Source of the DNA: a virus
IMG/VR virus record: IMGVR_UViG_3300025110_000036
Span: 1 to 41,200 of that record
Length of the DNA stretch: 41,200 bases
Strand: one strand, 5' to 3'
A model generated the notes under the pieces. That model was not told the DNA's origin and ran no database searches. It saw only the letters and a program-made list of their open reading frames with translations. Positions 22,986-31,961 of this stretch are shown piece after piece; the stretch's first letter is position 1; the number at the start of each line of letters is the position of its first letter. A program made the translations under genes and the position numbers.

Positions 22986-25138
22986 TATCGTCTCCCGTCC
23001 GGTTGTATATCTAATCTAAAGGTACCCACTTTCCAGTGTTGTGCTAAACCTGTATTCGATATTTTTAAAGCTATAGCACGTGCGCGCGCTCTTGTATCTA
23101 CTTTAGTTGTTGACGAAGTAACATCAAAAGGACCTAAGGAAGAACTGGCTTCCGAATCCGTTGGGTAATTTTTTAAATTAAGTGTTACTCTTGTTGTTCC
23201 TGTTTGTGTTAAAAAATCTGGTAATACTCTTCTTATTTTCATTATATTTTCTCCATCACCTCGTAGATCAGCACCGCCACCTTGTGTTTGTGCTATATCA
23301 AAATCTCCTGATTGTATATTAGCAGTAATAGCTGTTGATGTTCCAGCTTTAATTTGATTGTTGCCTGTTTCATGTTCATAGTAAGTTGTACATCCATCGG
23401 TATTACCCACCGTTGAATCACTTGTTGAACTTGAATCATATTCTGTTCCATGCGGCTTGCCAAAAATGGCAGAGTCTGCCCATGTCGATCTTGCTAATGA
23501 GCTTGTTGTCCATACCGGTCTTTCAGGTGATGAATCCATATAGTTATAAGTCACTGATCTATTATTAGATGCTGCACCACTTCCAGGATAGAACCATGTC
23601 ACTTCACCAAACAAATTATTCAATCCTGCATAGATATGATTTTTAGGAACCGTGTTAATATCATCGTAAACATAATCCTCGACTAAACACGATAATGATT
23701 CTAGTCGACCTGTATATCTAAAGAAACCATTTTCTGACATCCAGTAAGCCGAGCCATCTACTTCCACAGCCGCATTTTTACCAATGAGTCCACAGTTCGT
23801 ACCTACTTGTTGAAAAGAAAATACAAATGGTGCACCTACAAATCTCATAATAAACATAGATGTATCGGTCCAAATGTAAATGGCATCACGACCTCTAAGT
23901 GCTCCGACAATTCTTGTACCATCTGCAAGTCGCTGTGTACCTGCGGTGTTGGTTGCTGTAGGCGCCCATGAAGTTAATGATTCTTGGTCCGACCATCGAA
24001 TGTACATATCATCTTGTGTTGATGTTGTACCAATGGTTGTTTCTGTACCAAAAGCGACTAAGTGTCGATCGGGTGTAGAGACTAAAGTTTGTGTTGTTGC
24101 TGTTGGGCAACCTGAGATAACTGTTGCTCGTGTTGATGTTGCTCCTGCTGCATTGGCATCCCATTCAAAAGAAGAGCCATCGACAATCGTTGCAATTAAT
24201 TTGTTTCCAAAATTATCAAGTGTCCAGAGACCAGGAGCAGTTACAATATCTCCTGTTTGTGAAGCACCCCATTTTGTATAATCTGATGCATCGGTTACTG
24301 TAGCTTCGTCACTGTGTGATGCTGCTGTTGTGTTATCCGAACCTCGTGTCAATCCTGATAGTGTATTCGTTCCTGTTGTATTTGTTGTATAAGCAATACG
24401 TTCGTTGTCAATTAAAACTGTTCCTGATGCAGGAAAAGAAGCTGAGTCATCCATAACAATGCTTGATGAACCACTTGTTAAAGCTCCATTTAAGGTATCC
24501 GTTAATTCTCCAGCAACAGTACCACCCCATAAACCTAAACCCCAACCAGCAGCAGATTCTTCAACCGCTGGACCGATAGAATAAAAATGTTTAACTCTTA
24601 CTCCTCCGGATGTACTGGCTCCCGATCCACTTTCGACCGATCCCATTTCGACTGTAAGGGTTGTGCTAGACGGGACGGAGGTAACCATGAAATTCGTATC
24701 GTCAAAATCATCAGAATCAAAATTAGAATTGGTAGCAGAGCTAAAATTATCACAACGTATAATATCAAACTTAGAAATACCATGAGCGCTCGCAAACGTG
24801 ATCGTAACTGTTGCATCGCTTTGTGTTGTTGTAAAAGCATTAGTTAAAGTTGTTGTACTTTTAAGAGGAGTTATATCATAAAAAGCTCCTCCTGAATAGA
24901 CGTATAAAAATCGGTTTGTTCCTAATGCAGCATACTTGATACCTGCTGAACTGACAAAGTGGTGTAAAGCTGTGTTTCTTCCTGTAAGCGTGTTGTCTCC
25001 TAGCTGAGCCCAACCACCTACTTTTTCAGGCGTGCCATATCTAAAACGAACAAAGTCACCACTTACCCATTGGCCTTCGCCACCCGTTGCGGTTACTTGT
25101 TTATTAAATCCAGGTTGAAAATTTACTTTTTGTAGCAT
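22985..25138 (-). CDS. P22 gp10-like tail hub / DNA-stabilisation protein, 717 aa
   Basis: The N-terminus (QWVSGDFVRFRYGTPEKVGGW) and the central region (about 400-500), with a WTDTSMFIMRF strand, a GTNCGLIGKNA turn and an AYWMSENGFFRY strand, match the beta-propeller type of phage tail-stabilisation proteins related to P22 gp10. Residues about 219-283 contain an inserted beta module (SSSIVMDDSASFPASGTVLI then GLTRG) of a kind seen in phage tail proteins. Such proteins plug the portal-adaptor channel and connect to tail needles or spikes. A T7 gp12-like tubular B role is an alternative. The gene follows the tail lectin genes with a 2-base gap. Confidence 0.75.
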   Translation of the reverse strand: MLQKVNFQPGFNKQVTATGGEGQWVSGDFVRFRYGTPEKVGGWAQLGDNTLTGRNTALHHFVSSAGIKYAALGTNRFLYVYSGGAFYDITPLKSTTTLTNAFTTTQSDATVTITFASAHGISKFDIIRCDNFSSATNSNFDSDDFDDTNFMVTSVPSSTTLTVEMGSVESGSGASTSGGVRVKHFYSIGPAVEESAAGWGLGLWGGTVAGELTDTLNGALTSGSSSIVMDDSASFPASGTVLIDNERIAYTTNTTGTNTLSGLTRGSDNTTAASHSDEATVTDASDYTKWGASQTGDIVTAPGLWTLDNFGNKLIATIVDGSSFEWDANAAGATSTRATVISGCPTATTQTLVSTPDRHLVAFGTETTIGTTSTQDDMYIRWSDQESLTSWAPTATNTAGTQRLADGTRIVGALRGRDAIYIWTDTSMFIMRFVGAPFVFSFQQVGTNCGLIGKNAAVEVDGSAYWMSENGFFRYTGRLESLSCLVEDYVYDDINTVPKNHIYAGLNNLFGEVTWFYPGSGAASNNRSVTYNYMDSSPERPVWTTSSLARSTWADSAIFGKPHGTEYDSSSTSDSTVGNTDGCTTYYEHETGNNQIKAGTSTAITANIQSGDFDIAQTQGGGADLRGDGENIMKIRRVLPDFLTQTGTTRVTLNLKNYPTDSEASSSLGPFDVTSSTTKVDTRARARAIALKISNTGLAQHWKVGTFRLDIQPDGRR

Positions 25139-25140
25139 AA

Positions 25141-26217
25141 TTATCTAGCCGTACAAGGTACTCCATTTGAATTAACTAAAGGTTGTTCTGCAAAAGCTAT
25201 ATAAATATAAGTTCCGCCTGAATTATTAACTGTTGCGTATGTACCTCTTAATTTAAAACCATTAGATAAAATATCAAAACCAAAATTACCAGCATTAGTA
25301 TCTTCGGCACTTGTTGCTTGAGCTTGTAAATATCCTGAAGAACCATTATACCCAGCTCTTTTATTATCATATATATACCAACTACCTGTGCTATCAGTTC
25401 TTTTTATCATAACGTAAGCTGGTCGAAAACCTGTAAAAACCACTGGTCCATTAGCATTTCCGTTTCCAGTGTATGATCCAAATTTACTGAAGCCTTGTAT
25501 TCCTGTCCAAGCATAAGCAACCATTGTTGAACTACTTGCGTTAATATCAGTATAAGTACCTATCGAATAAACAGTTGAAGTAGGTGCTGTATCTTGCCAA
25601 GCAGTTGCATTATCTACCAATGCTCCCTCTCCATGTAAAACCATATAATCTGTTTCAGCATCAGAAGCGAAACCTTTGTGATATACCAACCATTCACCTG
25701 AGGCACTAAATCTTTTTACAATGAGCCATTCTGGAGCCGCACCAAGTCCGTGTCCAACTGTAGCATTTGCTCCTGTACCAGTATATGATGATATTGAAAA
25801 ACCAGCTGTTGTTGAAACACTTGTTGTTGTTGTATTGATTGAACCATCTGTATTAGAAGAACCAGCACCAGCACCAGCTTTCCAACACCAAGCAACATGA
25901 GTGTTTGTATTTCCATTTAATGCACTCCAAGGACCTAAAGTAAATCCATCACTATCAAAAGATTTTACTCCAAAATTAGGATCGGCAGTATCAGAAGATG
26001 TGTAATTTCTGTTAGTTGCCATCCATTTATTTACACCTCTAACTACATCAAAAACAGTATGGTCGTCAGTAAAATTTCTTCCTTTAAGAATTATTAAATC
26101 TGGTTGCATATCTGTATCGGTGTCATCAAAAGTAACTGTTCGATCATCATTACCATCTCCAGTATAGAGCTGAACTTTAAAATGTGCTGTAGGATCGTCT
26201 ATTGTTGTATAAGCCAT
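25141..26217 (-). CDS. Triple-repeat tail surface protein (DUF7483-like), 358 aa
   Basis: Three related modules can be seen at about residues 16-60, 140-183 and 243-290. Each begins with a YTGxG turn, continues with a hydrophobic strand of the type P-x2-(L/V)(I/M)(I/V)K and then a Trp or Phe strand before a charged turn. Such modules occur in marine phage tail proteins (I believe the DUF7483 family). The protein is beta-rich, neutral and Gly/Ser/Thr-rich, consistent with a virion surface or receptor-binding component. It starts on the fused TAATG with the SPRY gene, so it is coupled to it. Confidence 0.7.
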   Translation of the reverse strand: MAYTTIDDPTAHFKVQLYTGDGNDDRTVTFDDTDTDMQPDLIILKGRNFTDDHTVFDVVRGVNKWMATNRNYTSSDTADPNFGVKSFDSDGFTLGPWSALNGNTNTHVAWCWKAGAGAGSSNTDGSINTTTTSVSTTAGFSISSYTGTGANATVGHGLGAAPEWLIVKRFSASGEWLVYHKGFASDAETDYMVLHGEGALVDNATAWQDTAPTSTVYSIGTYTDINASSSTMVAYAWTGIQGFSKFGSYTGNGNANGPVVFTGFRPAYVMIKRTDSTGSWYIYDNKRAGYNGSSGYLQAQATSAEDTNAGNFGFDILSNGFKLRGTYATVNNSGGTYIYIAFAEQPLVNSNGVPCTAR

Positions 26218-27347
26218 TATCCATACTCCGCGAGATTCTTAGTACAGATTGCAAAGTAGCCGCTTGGTGGAGCATATTCAAAAGTCGTTCCACCATCATT
26301 TGCATCTGCGTTAGCTGATGAAACTGCCCACGTTGTTCCACCACCAAAATTATAATTTGAATTATCACTATCTCCACTAAAACCACCAGTCATCGGTGTG
26401 TAATAAGTATTTGTAATTGATATAGCTCCAGTACCTGTTGCACCTGATTCTGGATCTCCGCTATTTTGCCATGTGCCGTTTTTTGAAAAATATAACTTAT
26501 TATTGTCCAGATCCAATGCTACACCAATAATATCGTTGGCGGCAAAAGTATCACCATAAGCCTGTGTACTATCATTATCTAACGAATATCCATTATTACC
26601 ATAATAACCAATAGCTAACTTATCTCCGCCAAATAAATTAAAACCACCTGCTGTTCCATCATCTTGCATATCATTTGAATTTACAACACTTTCACTTGCA
26701 ATTCCCATAGTAGTATATTTAGCATCAGTTTGAGAACCTATTTTATTTTCCCAATACCATTTTCCCTTATTAACAAACATAGTACAAGGAACAAAAATTC
26801 CACTATAATCGTGTGCAACTAAATTACCTCTTGTAATTGAAACACTATCATTACCACCTAAGCCTGATCCAAAGAATAAACTATTAATGACAGGAAAATT
26901 GTTAGTGGGGGAGTCTGTCATCTGGTCTGTTGCGGCTAGATTAACTTCTGTTAGATCCGTGCCGCCGTTTGCGTCGTTCCCTAGGTTACTACTATCTTCA
27001 AAATCTAAATAAAAACCATTGTTGCCAAAGGTTAATGATGAAACATCTTTCGGCTTCCATATTGAAGGGCTGTCCTCATCATACTCACCGAAATCACTTG
27101 CGGCATATTGAGTTCCATCTACAAAAACAACTTCTGCCATATAGCCATCAAAATACATATTGGTACTACTTGTTCTACGACCAACTGCTATTGTGTTTCC
27201 ACTATCCATAGCATCACAATCTGTATTTTGGCTTGGATAAACATTAACATAAGTATTATCATCATTTTGTTGAACACCATTTACATACAATTTCATTCGG
27301 TTTGCTGCTGTACTTTGTGTTGTATCTACTGCAAAAACTACGTGCAT
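26217..27347 (-). CDS. C-terminal half of a split LamG/SPRY tail protein, 376 aa from the internal ATG
   Basis: This frame continues the LamG-like domain of the upstream fragment and then carries a SPRY-like domain (GKWYWENKIG, TTMGIAS, an IIGVALDLDNNKLYFSKNG segment, and a closing GG-containing beta part). Both are carbohydrate- or protein-binding beta sandwiches. The ATG at 27347 lies inside the duplicated 107-bp repeat and lacks a ribosome site, so it is probably not a natural start. Removing one repeat copy joins it in frame to the 150-aa upstream piece, giving one 488-aa protein. If the duplication is real in the phage, this half may not be translated. Its stop is fused to the start of the triple-repeat gene. 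Confidence 0.75.
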   Translation of the reverse strand: MHVVFAVDTTQSTAANRMKLYVNGVQQNDDNTYVNVYPSQNTDCDAMDSGNTIAVGRRTSSTNMYFDGYMAEVVFVDGTQYAASDFGEYDEDSPSIWKPKDVSSLTFGNNGFYLDFEDSSNLGNDANGGTDLTEVNLAATDQMTDSPTNNFPVINSLFFGSGLGGNDSVSITRGNLVAHDYSGIFVPCTMFVNKGKWYWENKIGSQTDAKYTTMGIASESVVNSNDMQDDGTAGGFNLFGGDKLAIGYYGNNGYSLDNDSTQAYGDTFAANDIIGVALDLDNNKLYFSKNGTWQNSGDPESGATGTGAISITNTYYTPMTGGFSGDSDNSNYNFGGGTTWAVSSANADANDGGTTFEYAPPSGYFAICTKNLAEYG

Positions 27348-27468
27348 CCATGCGGCTGGGTATTATCATCATTTTGTTGAACACCATTTACATACAATTT
27401 CATTCGGTTTGCTGCTGTACTTTGTGTTGTATCTACTGCAAAAACTACGTGCATCCATGCGGCTGGGT
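27253..27468. repeat. Perfect 107-bp tandem duplication inside a tail lectin gene
   Basis: The segment 27254-27360 is repeated exactly at 27361-27467; with shared edge bases the identical blocks are 27253-27361 and 27360-27468. The period, 107, is not a multiple of three, so the duplication shifts the frame and truncates the upstream half after a few out-of-frame residues. Deleting one copy makes 26217-27790 a single open frame of 489 codons including the stop. Confidence 0.95.
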
Positions 27469-27790
27469 CTTTGTATTCAGGACTTGTAATAAGTTGTGTA
27501 GATGTACCTCTATCATCAAAAGTACAATGTAAATCGTAATCTGATGGTGCTCTAAATCTAATACCAGTTTGCCATTCATCAGAACTATCTGGCCCAACAT
27601 TAAAAATTGTTTGATCTCCAGCGAATGAGCCTCTTTTAATCCAAGCAGAAAAAGTAAATTTTTTTTCATTTGTAGCTGTACCTAGTGTCTTGTGCATATA
27701 AGGACTATCCCCACTATCAAACCGACAGGAATTAGCTACTTCAAATGATGTATCTGCTGCTGAATTTGCTCCACCTATAAGAAAAGCCAT
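27338..27790 (-). CDS. N-terminal half of a split LamG-like tail protein, 150 aa
   Basis: The sequence starts with a short N-terminal region, then a LamG/concanavalin-like fold: CRFDSGDSPYM, a FTFSAWIKRG strand, an IFNVG strand, and the MHVVFAVDTTQSTAANRMKLYVNG segment. The final seven or so residues (after Asp-Asn-Thr) come from the wrong frame caused by the 107-bp duplication and end at a TAG. The undamaged protein would go on into the rest of LamG and SPRY. Such lectin-like proteins are common on marine phage tails and probably bind host glycans. The start has a GGGG-type ribosome site and follows the 202-aa gene. Confidence 0.75.
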   Translation of the reverse strand: MAFLIGGANSAADTSFEVANSCRFDSGDSPYMHKTLGTATNEKKFTFSAWIKRGSFAGDQTIFNVGPDSSDEWQTGIRFRAPSDYDLHCTFDDRGTSTQLITSPEYKDPAAWMHVVFAVDTTQSTAANRMKLYVNGVQQNDDNTQPHGCT

Positions 27791-27791
27791 A

Positions 27792-28400
27792 TTAAGACCC
27801 CAACACTGGAAATTCGCCTAATGGTCTTGTTACTGAATCATCTTCTTGTTTTGTATATGTATATAAAGTTTCTAAAGCTGGTGTATCTGATGCATTGGTA
27901 ATTGCAGTTTCCATTTCAGCTTGTTTAGAACGAATTCCATTTCTCCATGTTGTAACATTGCTAGGAATAGCTGTTGATTTTTCATATTTACGCGTGACGT
28001 ACCAATCTGTCTCTGATAATAAAGTATTAGCTTGTTGTTTAACTGTTTGAATTAAATTATATTTTAATCCTCTGTATGCTAATTCACCCTCAGTACCTTT
28101 TCCATCAGATTCATCTTGTGCAGTCCATAAAGTATCTGCATGTTTTTTAGCTGTTGCGTTTCCATAAGAAGCGGTAACTTTACCGTTTGCAAAAGCATAA
28201 GAAACATTTGTATTAACATACCAAGCGTCATCTTTTTTCTTAGAGTTGTCCCAAACAATTTCATATATGCCAATCGCTTCTCTTTGCGATTTAGTCCATA
28301 GATTAAATACACCTTTTGGATATTGAATATCTCCAATGGTAATACCTTTATTACCACTTAAAAATTTTGTTATTGATCCGTCTTCTACTAATGCATACAT
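27792..28400 (-). CDS. Tail-fibre-associated protein (fibre assembly-like), 202 aa
   Basis: The N-terminal part (about 1-60) has the layout of tail-fibre accessory proteins that comment on the position of a fibre end. The C-terminal ~65 residues, from TDWYVTRKYE through VTTWRNGIRSKQAEME to the ALETLY helix, match the helical region typical of phage tail fibre assembly proteins, where a conserved TDW begins the helix. It immediately follows the 1021-aa fibre gene (gap of four bases), the usual place for a fibre chaperone. It may also be a permanent virion protein. Confidence 0.68.
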   Translation of the reverse strand: MYALVEDGSITKFLSGNKGITIGDIQYPKGVFNLWTKSQREAIGIYEIVWDNSKKKDDAWYVNTNVSYAFANGKVTASYGNATAKKHADTLWTAQDESDGKGTEGELAYRGLKYNLIQTVKQQANTLLSETDWYVTRKYEKSTAIPSNVTTWRNGIRSKQAEMETAITNASDTPALETLYTYTKQEDDSVTRPLGEFPVLGS

Positions 28401-28404
28401 AATA

Positions 28405-31400
28405 TTAAGCCCTTGTTAAGTTAAGGTTCCTTCCAACTTCTATCCAATGTGAATTATGATATCTAAACGTAAATAAATCAGCCTTGCCTGCAGTCGTTGT
28501 AGCCGTTGGGGCTGTTCCACCTGTAAACTCGAAAACGGCGTTCCAGGCAATAGTTCTGCTACCTGTTCCATCTTGAATACAAACAACAGAAATATATTGT
28601 CCTGTTGTTGGATTAGTTGGTGCATCAAAGGTTACGTTATTTGTTAATGTCACTTGTGCAACTGGCGATGCTCTTACATCCCAATCTTGAGTTGCATCAA
28701 AAGATAAGGTTGCTTCTTCTATATAAATGGCTCCAGTTATTTTTGATAAATTATTAGCATCTGCTGATAATACTTTTGAAGCTGCACTTGTACCTAATGT
28801 TGCAAGGTCACTGTAATTTAATTCTGCTGCTGTAGCTGTAACGGCTGTACCTGCATATGCAAATTTACCAGCTGATGATACATTAAATGTTGCATTGTCT
28901 TCAATTCTTGCAACTTCAGTTCCATCTCTTTGTTGAAATATAATATCTTTAGCATCAACAATGGGTTTAATAATCACATCGCTTGATGAGTTAGTAATTT
29001 TTAAAACTTCTGTTCCTCCAGCTTTAAAACTCCAATCGTTTCCGCCAGCATCTAGAATAATGTCTGCTGCTGCATCAACTGTTAAGTTGTTAGCACTAAT
29101 AACTAAATCAGTACCATCTCCTTCAATTTTTTCTGAATCTCCACCAAATACAATTCCAACATCATTTGGAATATGAATATCTGATGTAGCTGTTAAATTA
29201 ATTTTAGCTCCAGAAGTAACTGTTAGATCTGTGCTATCTCCTTCAATTTTTTCACCAGTGCCAAATACAACTCCTACGTTTGCTGGAATATGCACATCTG
29301 ATGTTGCTGTTAAATTAATCTTAGCACCAGATGTAAAAGTAAAATCTGTACCATCAGAAGCAATACTTTCTCCACCATCATCAAAGAAATATAATTTTCT
29401 ATCATCATTAATTCTCATGACTTCATTACCATCGTATTGTTGGAATACTAAGTCATCTGAATCAACACCAAGTTTAATAATTTGAACACCTGCTGTGCCA
29501 TCCATGTCTAAAGATAATTGTAGTGTGCCTGCATCTTTAAATTCTACATTTCCACCTGCTGCATCAATTACAACATCAGCTGTAGCGTCTAAAGTAATAT
29601 CTGCACCGGAATCTATTTCTGCGATTACAGGTGTAGTTAAAGTTTTATTTGTTAAAGTTTGTGTTGCAACAAGAGATACTAACGTTGAACTAGATCCATC
29701 TGGTAATAACATTTCATTTGTTACTCCTGCTGAGTGTGGTTGAGCTTTTATAATTTGACCATGTGAATTAGATTCGCAGTTAAATTGAATAGCACCTGAA
29801 TTAGTACCACCTAAAACAGTTACATGTCCTGTGCCTTTTGCACTTATATCAAAATCAATATTAGAGTCACCACCAGTAGCTTTTATCGATGGTGGATTAC
29901 CTGTTGCAGCGTTTGTTACATCAAACTGATTAACTGCTGAACTTGTTGTTTGAAATATAATTTGTTCGTTGCCATTTTCATCGGCTATAAAGTGTGCATC
30001 GTCAATTAAAATATTTGCAGAGTTAGTATCTAAATCACCGCCTAATTGTGGAGAAGTATCTTCTACTATATCTGTTATTGCTCCTGATGTAGCAAGTCCA
30101 GCTACAACAACTGATCTTGCAACTTTTTTAAGTCCGCCACCAGAAGTATCCACTGCTATAAATACATCATCATTAGCAATTGTAGAAATTGATGATAAAT
30201 CACCAGCAGCAATTGAATTAAAATTTGTACCATCTGCAACTAATAAATTACCCGCAGTATTTGTACCCATAGTAATGTCATCACCAGATACTGTAAGATC
30301 ACCAGATACAATTACATTACCACTAAATGTAGCTTTACCGGCATCAGACATATCAAAAGTTAAAGGAGTGATAGTTGAACCACCATCATTACCTTTAATT
30401 GAAAAATCCGCATCAGAAACTTTTGTCTCTAATATAACATTGCTTGATGAATTATGAATACGAGCCATTTCAGTGCCATCATCTTCATAAATAATACCAC
30501 TTCCAGCTGTGCCTGCATCAAGAGTAATACCGCCACCAGATTCTACATTAATAGAATCAACAGCTGTACCATCTGAAACGATATCTAAATCACCATCAGC
30601 ATTAGATCCAATTGTTAAACCTGTGTCTCTAAAAAGAAGTTTATTTGCACCATTTAAAGTTAACCCTGTGCCATCTGTATGTGTTAAAGTTGTGTCTGAA
30701 TCTGCACCAAAACTTAATACAGCAGAGTCACTTAATAATTTAAGATCATCACCAATAACAGCATCTGCAGCTACTGAAAGACCACCATCAGTTTGTAGTG
30801 AACCATCAGTTGTTGAAGTTGCGGCAGTCGTATCATCTGTTTTTATAATGCCACTCGCTGTTACTGTAGTCGCTGTTAAGGCTTGTGCAGCAATCGTGCT
30901 ACCTGATTGTGCTGTAAAAGTATTTGCTGTAAATTGAAAATCGTCGGCTCCAGCTATTTTAATATCTATTTGATCATCTGTATCTGCTGTAATGCTTGTG
31001 TCGGCATCAGCGTCTAAAATAAATTCATTACCATCTAAATCAAACGCTCCTGTAGATGAAATTCCTGTGTCGATAACATCTGTACCATTACAATATAAAA
31101 TTTTTGTTCCTTTATCAGTTGCAGCCCAAGTGACACCTGTTTGACCTGAAACTTTTATATTAACGGTATAAGCTCCAGAAGTTTGATTATCTATAATCCA
31201 TAGTTTTTCGTTAGCAGTAACTGTTACAGTTTGATTTCCTGTAATTGTTCCTGTTAAAGCAATGACCATGTTTCTAGCAGCATCACCTACTGTACCGTCT
31301 GTATAAGTTAATGCTGTAGTTTGTACACCACCTGCAATAGATTGTGATACATAGCCACGAAGAGCTTCTTCTAAAATTTGTAAATTGGTATTAGTTTTTG

Positions 31401-31470
31401 TTCCCCAGTTACCGGCGTTCTCGCCAGTGGTCATTAACTCTGTACCAATATCTGTATAACTTGATGCCAT
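28405..31470 (-). CDS. Long tail fibre protein, 1021 aa
   Basis: The N-terminal ~150 residues (DIGTELMTTGENAGNWGTKTN and LWIIDNQTSGAY) form the conserved particle-binding part seen in fibres of marine podoviruses. The rest is a long, repetitive shaft of Asp/Thr/Ser/Gly/Ala-rich beta segments of 20-40 residues, with repeated words such as SGAKINLTATSD and DGTDL, ending in a C-terminal domain with a TGRT-free, Trp-containing tip (about 960-1021). It should contact the host surface. An AGGAT ribosome site precedes the ATG. Codon repetitiveness gives long antisense frames that I do not regard as genes. Confidence 0.85.
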   Translation of the reverse strand: MASSYTDIGTELMTTGENAGNWGTKTNTNLQILEEALRGYVSQSIAGGVQTTALTYTDGTVGDAARNMVIALTGTITGNQTVTVTANEKLWIIDNQTSGAYTVNIKVSGQTGVTWAATDKGTKILYCNGTDVIDTGISSTGAFDLDGNEFILDADADTSITADTDDQIDIKIAGADDFQFTANTFTAQSGSTIAAQALTATTVTASGIIKTDDTTAATSTTDGSLQTDGGLSVAADAVIGDDLKLLSDSAVLSFGADSDTTLTHTDGTGLTLNGANKLLFRDTGLTIGSNADGDLDIVSDGTAVDSINVESGGGITLDAGTAGSGIIYEDDGTEMARIHNSSSNVILETKVSDADFSIKGNDGGSTITPLTFDMSDAGKATFSGNVIVSGDLTVSGDDITMGTNTAGNLLVADGTNFNSIAAGDLSSISTIANDDVFIAVDTSGGGLKKVARSVVVAGLATSGAITDIVEDTSPQLGGDLDTNSANILIDDAHFIADENGNEQIIFQTTSSAVNQFDVTNAATGNPPSIKATGGDSNIDFDISAKGTGHVTVLGGTNSGAIQFNCESNSHGQIIKAQPHSAGVTNEMLLPDGSSSTLVSLVATQTLTNKTLTTPVIAEIDSGADITLDATADVVIDAAGGNVEFKDAGTLQLSLDMDGTAGVQIIKLGVDSDDLVFQQYDGNEVMRINDDRKLYFFDDGGESIASDGTDFTFTSGAKINLTATSDVHIPANVGVVFGTGEKIEGDSTDLTVTSGAKINLTATSDIHIPNDVGIVFGGDSEKIEGDGTDLVISANNLTVDAAADIILDAGGNDWSFKAGGTEVLKITNSSSDVIIKPIVDAKDIIFQQRDGTEVARIEDNATFNVSSAGKFAYAGTAVTATAAELNYSDLATLGTSAASKVLSADANNLSKITGAIYIEEATLSFDATQDWDVRASPVAQVTLTNNVTFDAPTNPTTGQYISVVCIQDGTGSRTIAWNAVFEFTGGTAPTATTTAGKADLFTFRYHNSHWIEVGRNLNLTRA
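29105..29345. repeat. Two tandem ~120-bp repeats in the tail fibre shaft
   Basis: Two adjacent units (period 117-120 bp) encode near-identical 39-40 residue modules, each with SGAKINLTATSD, HIP and a KIEGD-x-TDL ending. They differ by one codon in length and by many silent changes, so the duplication is old, unlike the exact repeat at 27253-27468. Confidence 0.75.
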
Positions 31471-31478
31471 AATTTATC

Positions 31479-31952
31479 CTATGCGCTTCCTACAAATACC
31501 TCTAAATCAACTGCAGCTGTATCTGCTTGAGCTGTAATATCTACTAAATCATTTAATGATACTGTTAATGCTGATCCTCCTGCATGCATCGTATCAATCA
31601 CGCCACCACTATTATCACCTGGATAAATAAACGAGTGACCAGCGTCTACTTTAATTGCAAACTCTGTACTGTCTTCATCTCTAAAAATTAGTGTACAGTG
31701 GTTGCTTGAATCTAAATTTGTAATTCTAATGTATCTAACATCGTCTTCATCAAACTGACCTGCTAGATAACTTTTTGATAAATCTGTTGCAGAAGTTGTA
31801 GCAAAACCTAACAACCCAGTTTCTGTTGTTGAAATAGTTACAATTCTTTTTACTATTTCATTAACACTAGAAATATCTAATGATCGCTCACTGTTATAGC
31901 TGTTATTGTTTAATGTGATTTCTTCTATTACTTTTACTGTTAGTGTTGCCAT
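31479..31952 (-). CDS. Small beta-rich virion protein, 157 aa
   Basis: The sequence is Thr/Ser/Asp/Val-rich with alternating strand patterns and one cysteine. A DDVRYIRITNLDSS segment followed by an HSFIYPG turn resembles small beta-sandwich proteins in phage tails. No signal peptide is present. It sits between the adaptor-like protein and the tail fibre, so it is likely a tail or fibre-attachment component. An AAGGAT-type ribosome site precedes the ATG. Function is inferred from position. Confidence 0.65.
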   Translation of the reverse strand: MATLTVKVIEEITLNNNSYNSERSLDISSVNEIVKRIVTISTTETGLLGFATTSATDLSKSYLAGQFDEDDVRYIRITNLDSSNHCTLIFRDEDSTEFAIKVDAGHSFIYPGDNSGGVIDTMHAGGSALTVSLNDLVDITAQADTAAVDLEVFVGSA

Positions 31953-31961
31953 ATTTTATCC

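Noticed and set aside
29969-30937. Long plus-strand open frames opposite the tail fibre
   Set aside because: They mirror the repetitive Thr/Ser/Asp codons of the fibre and give a Pro/Ser/Val-rich product; no start signals are seen.
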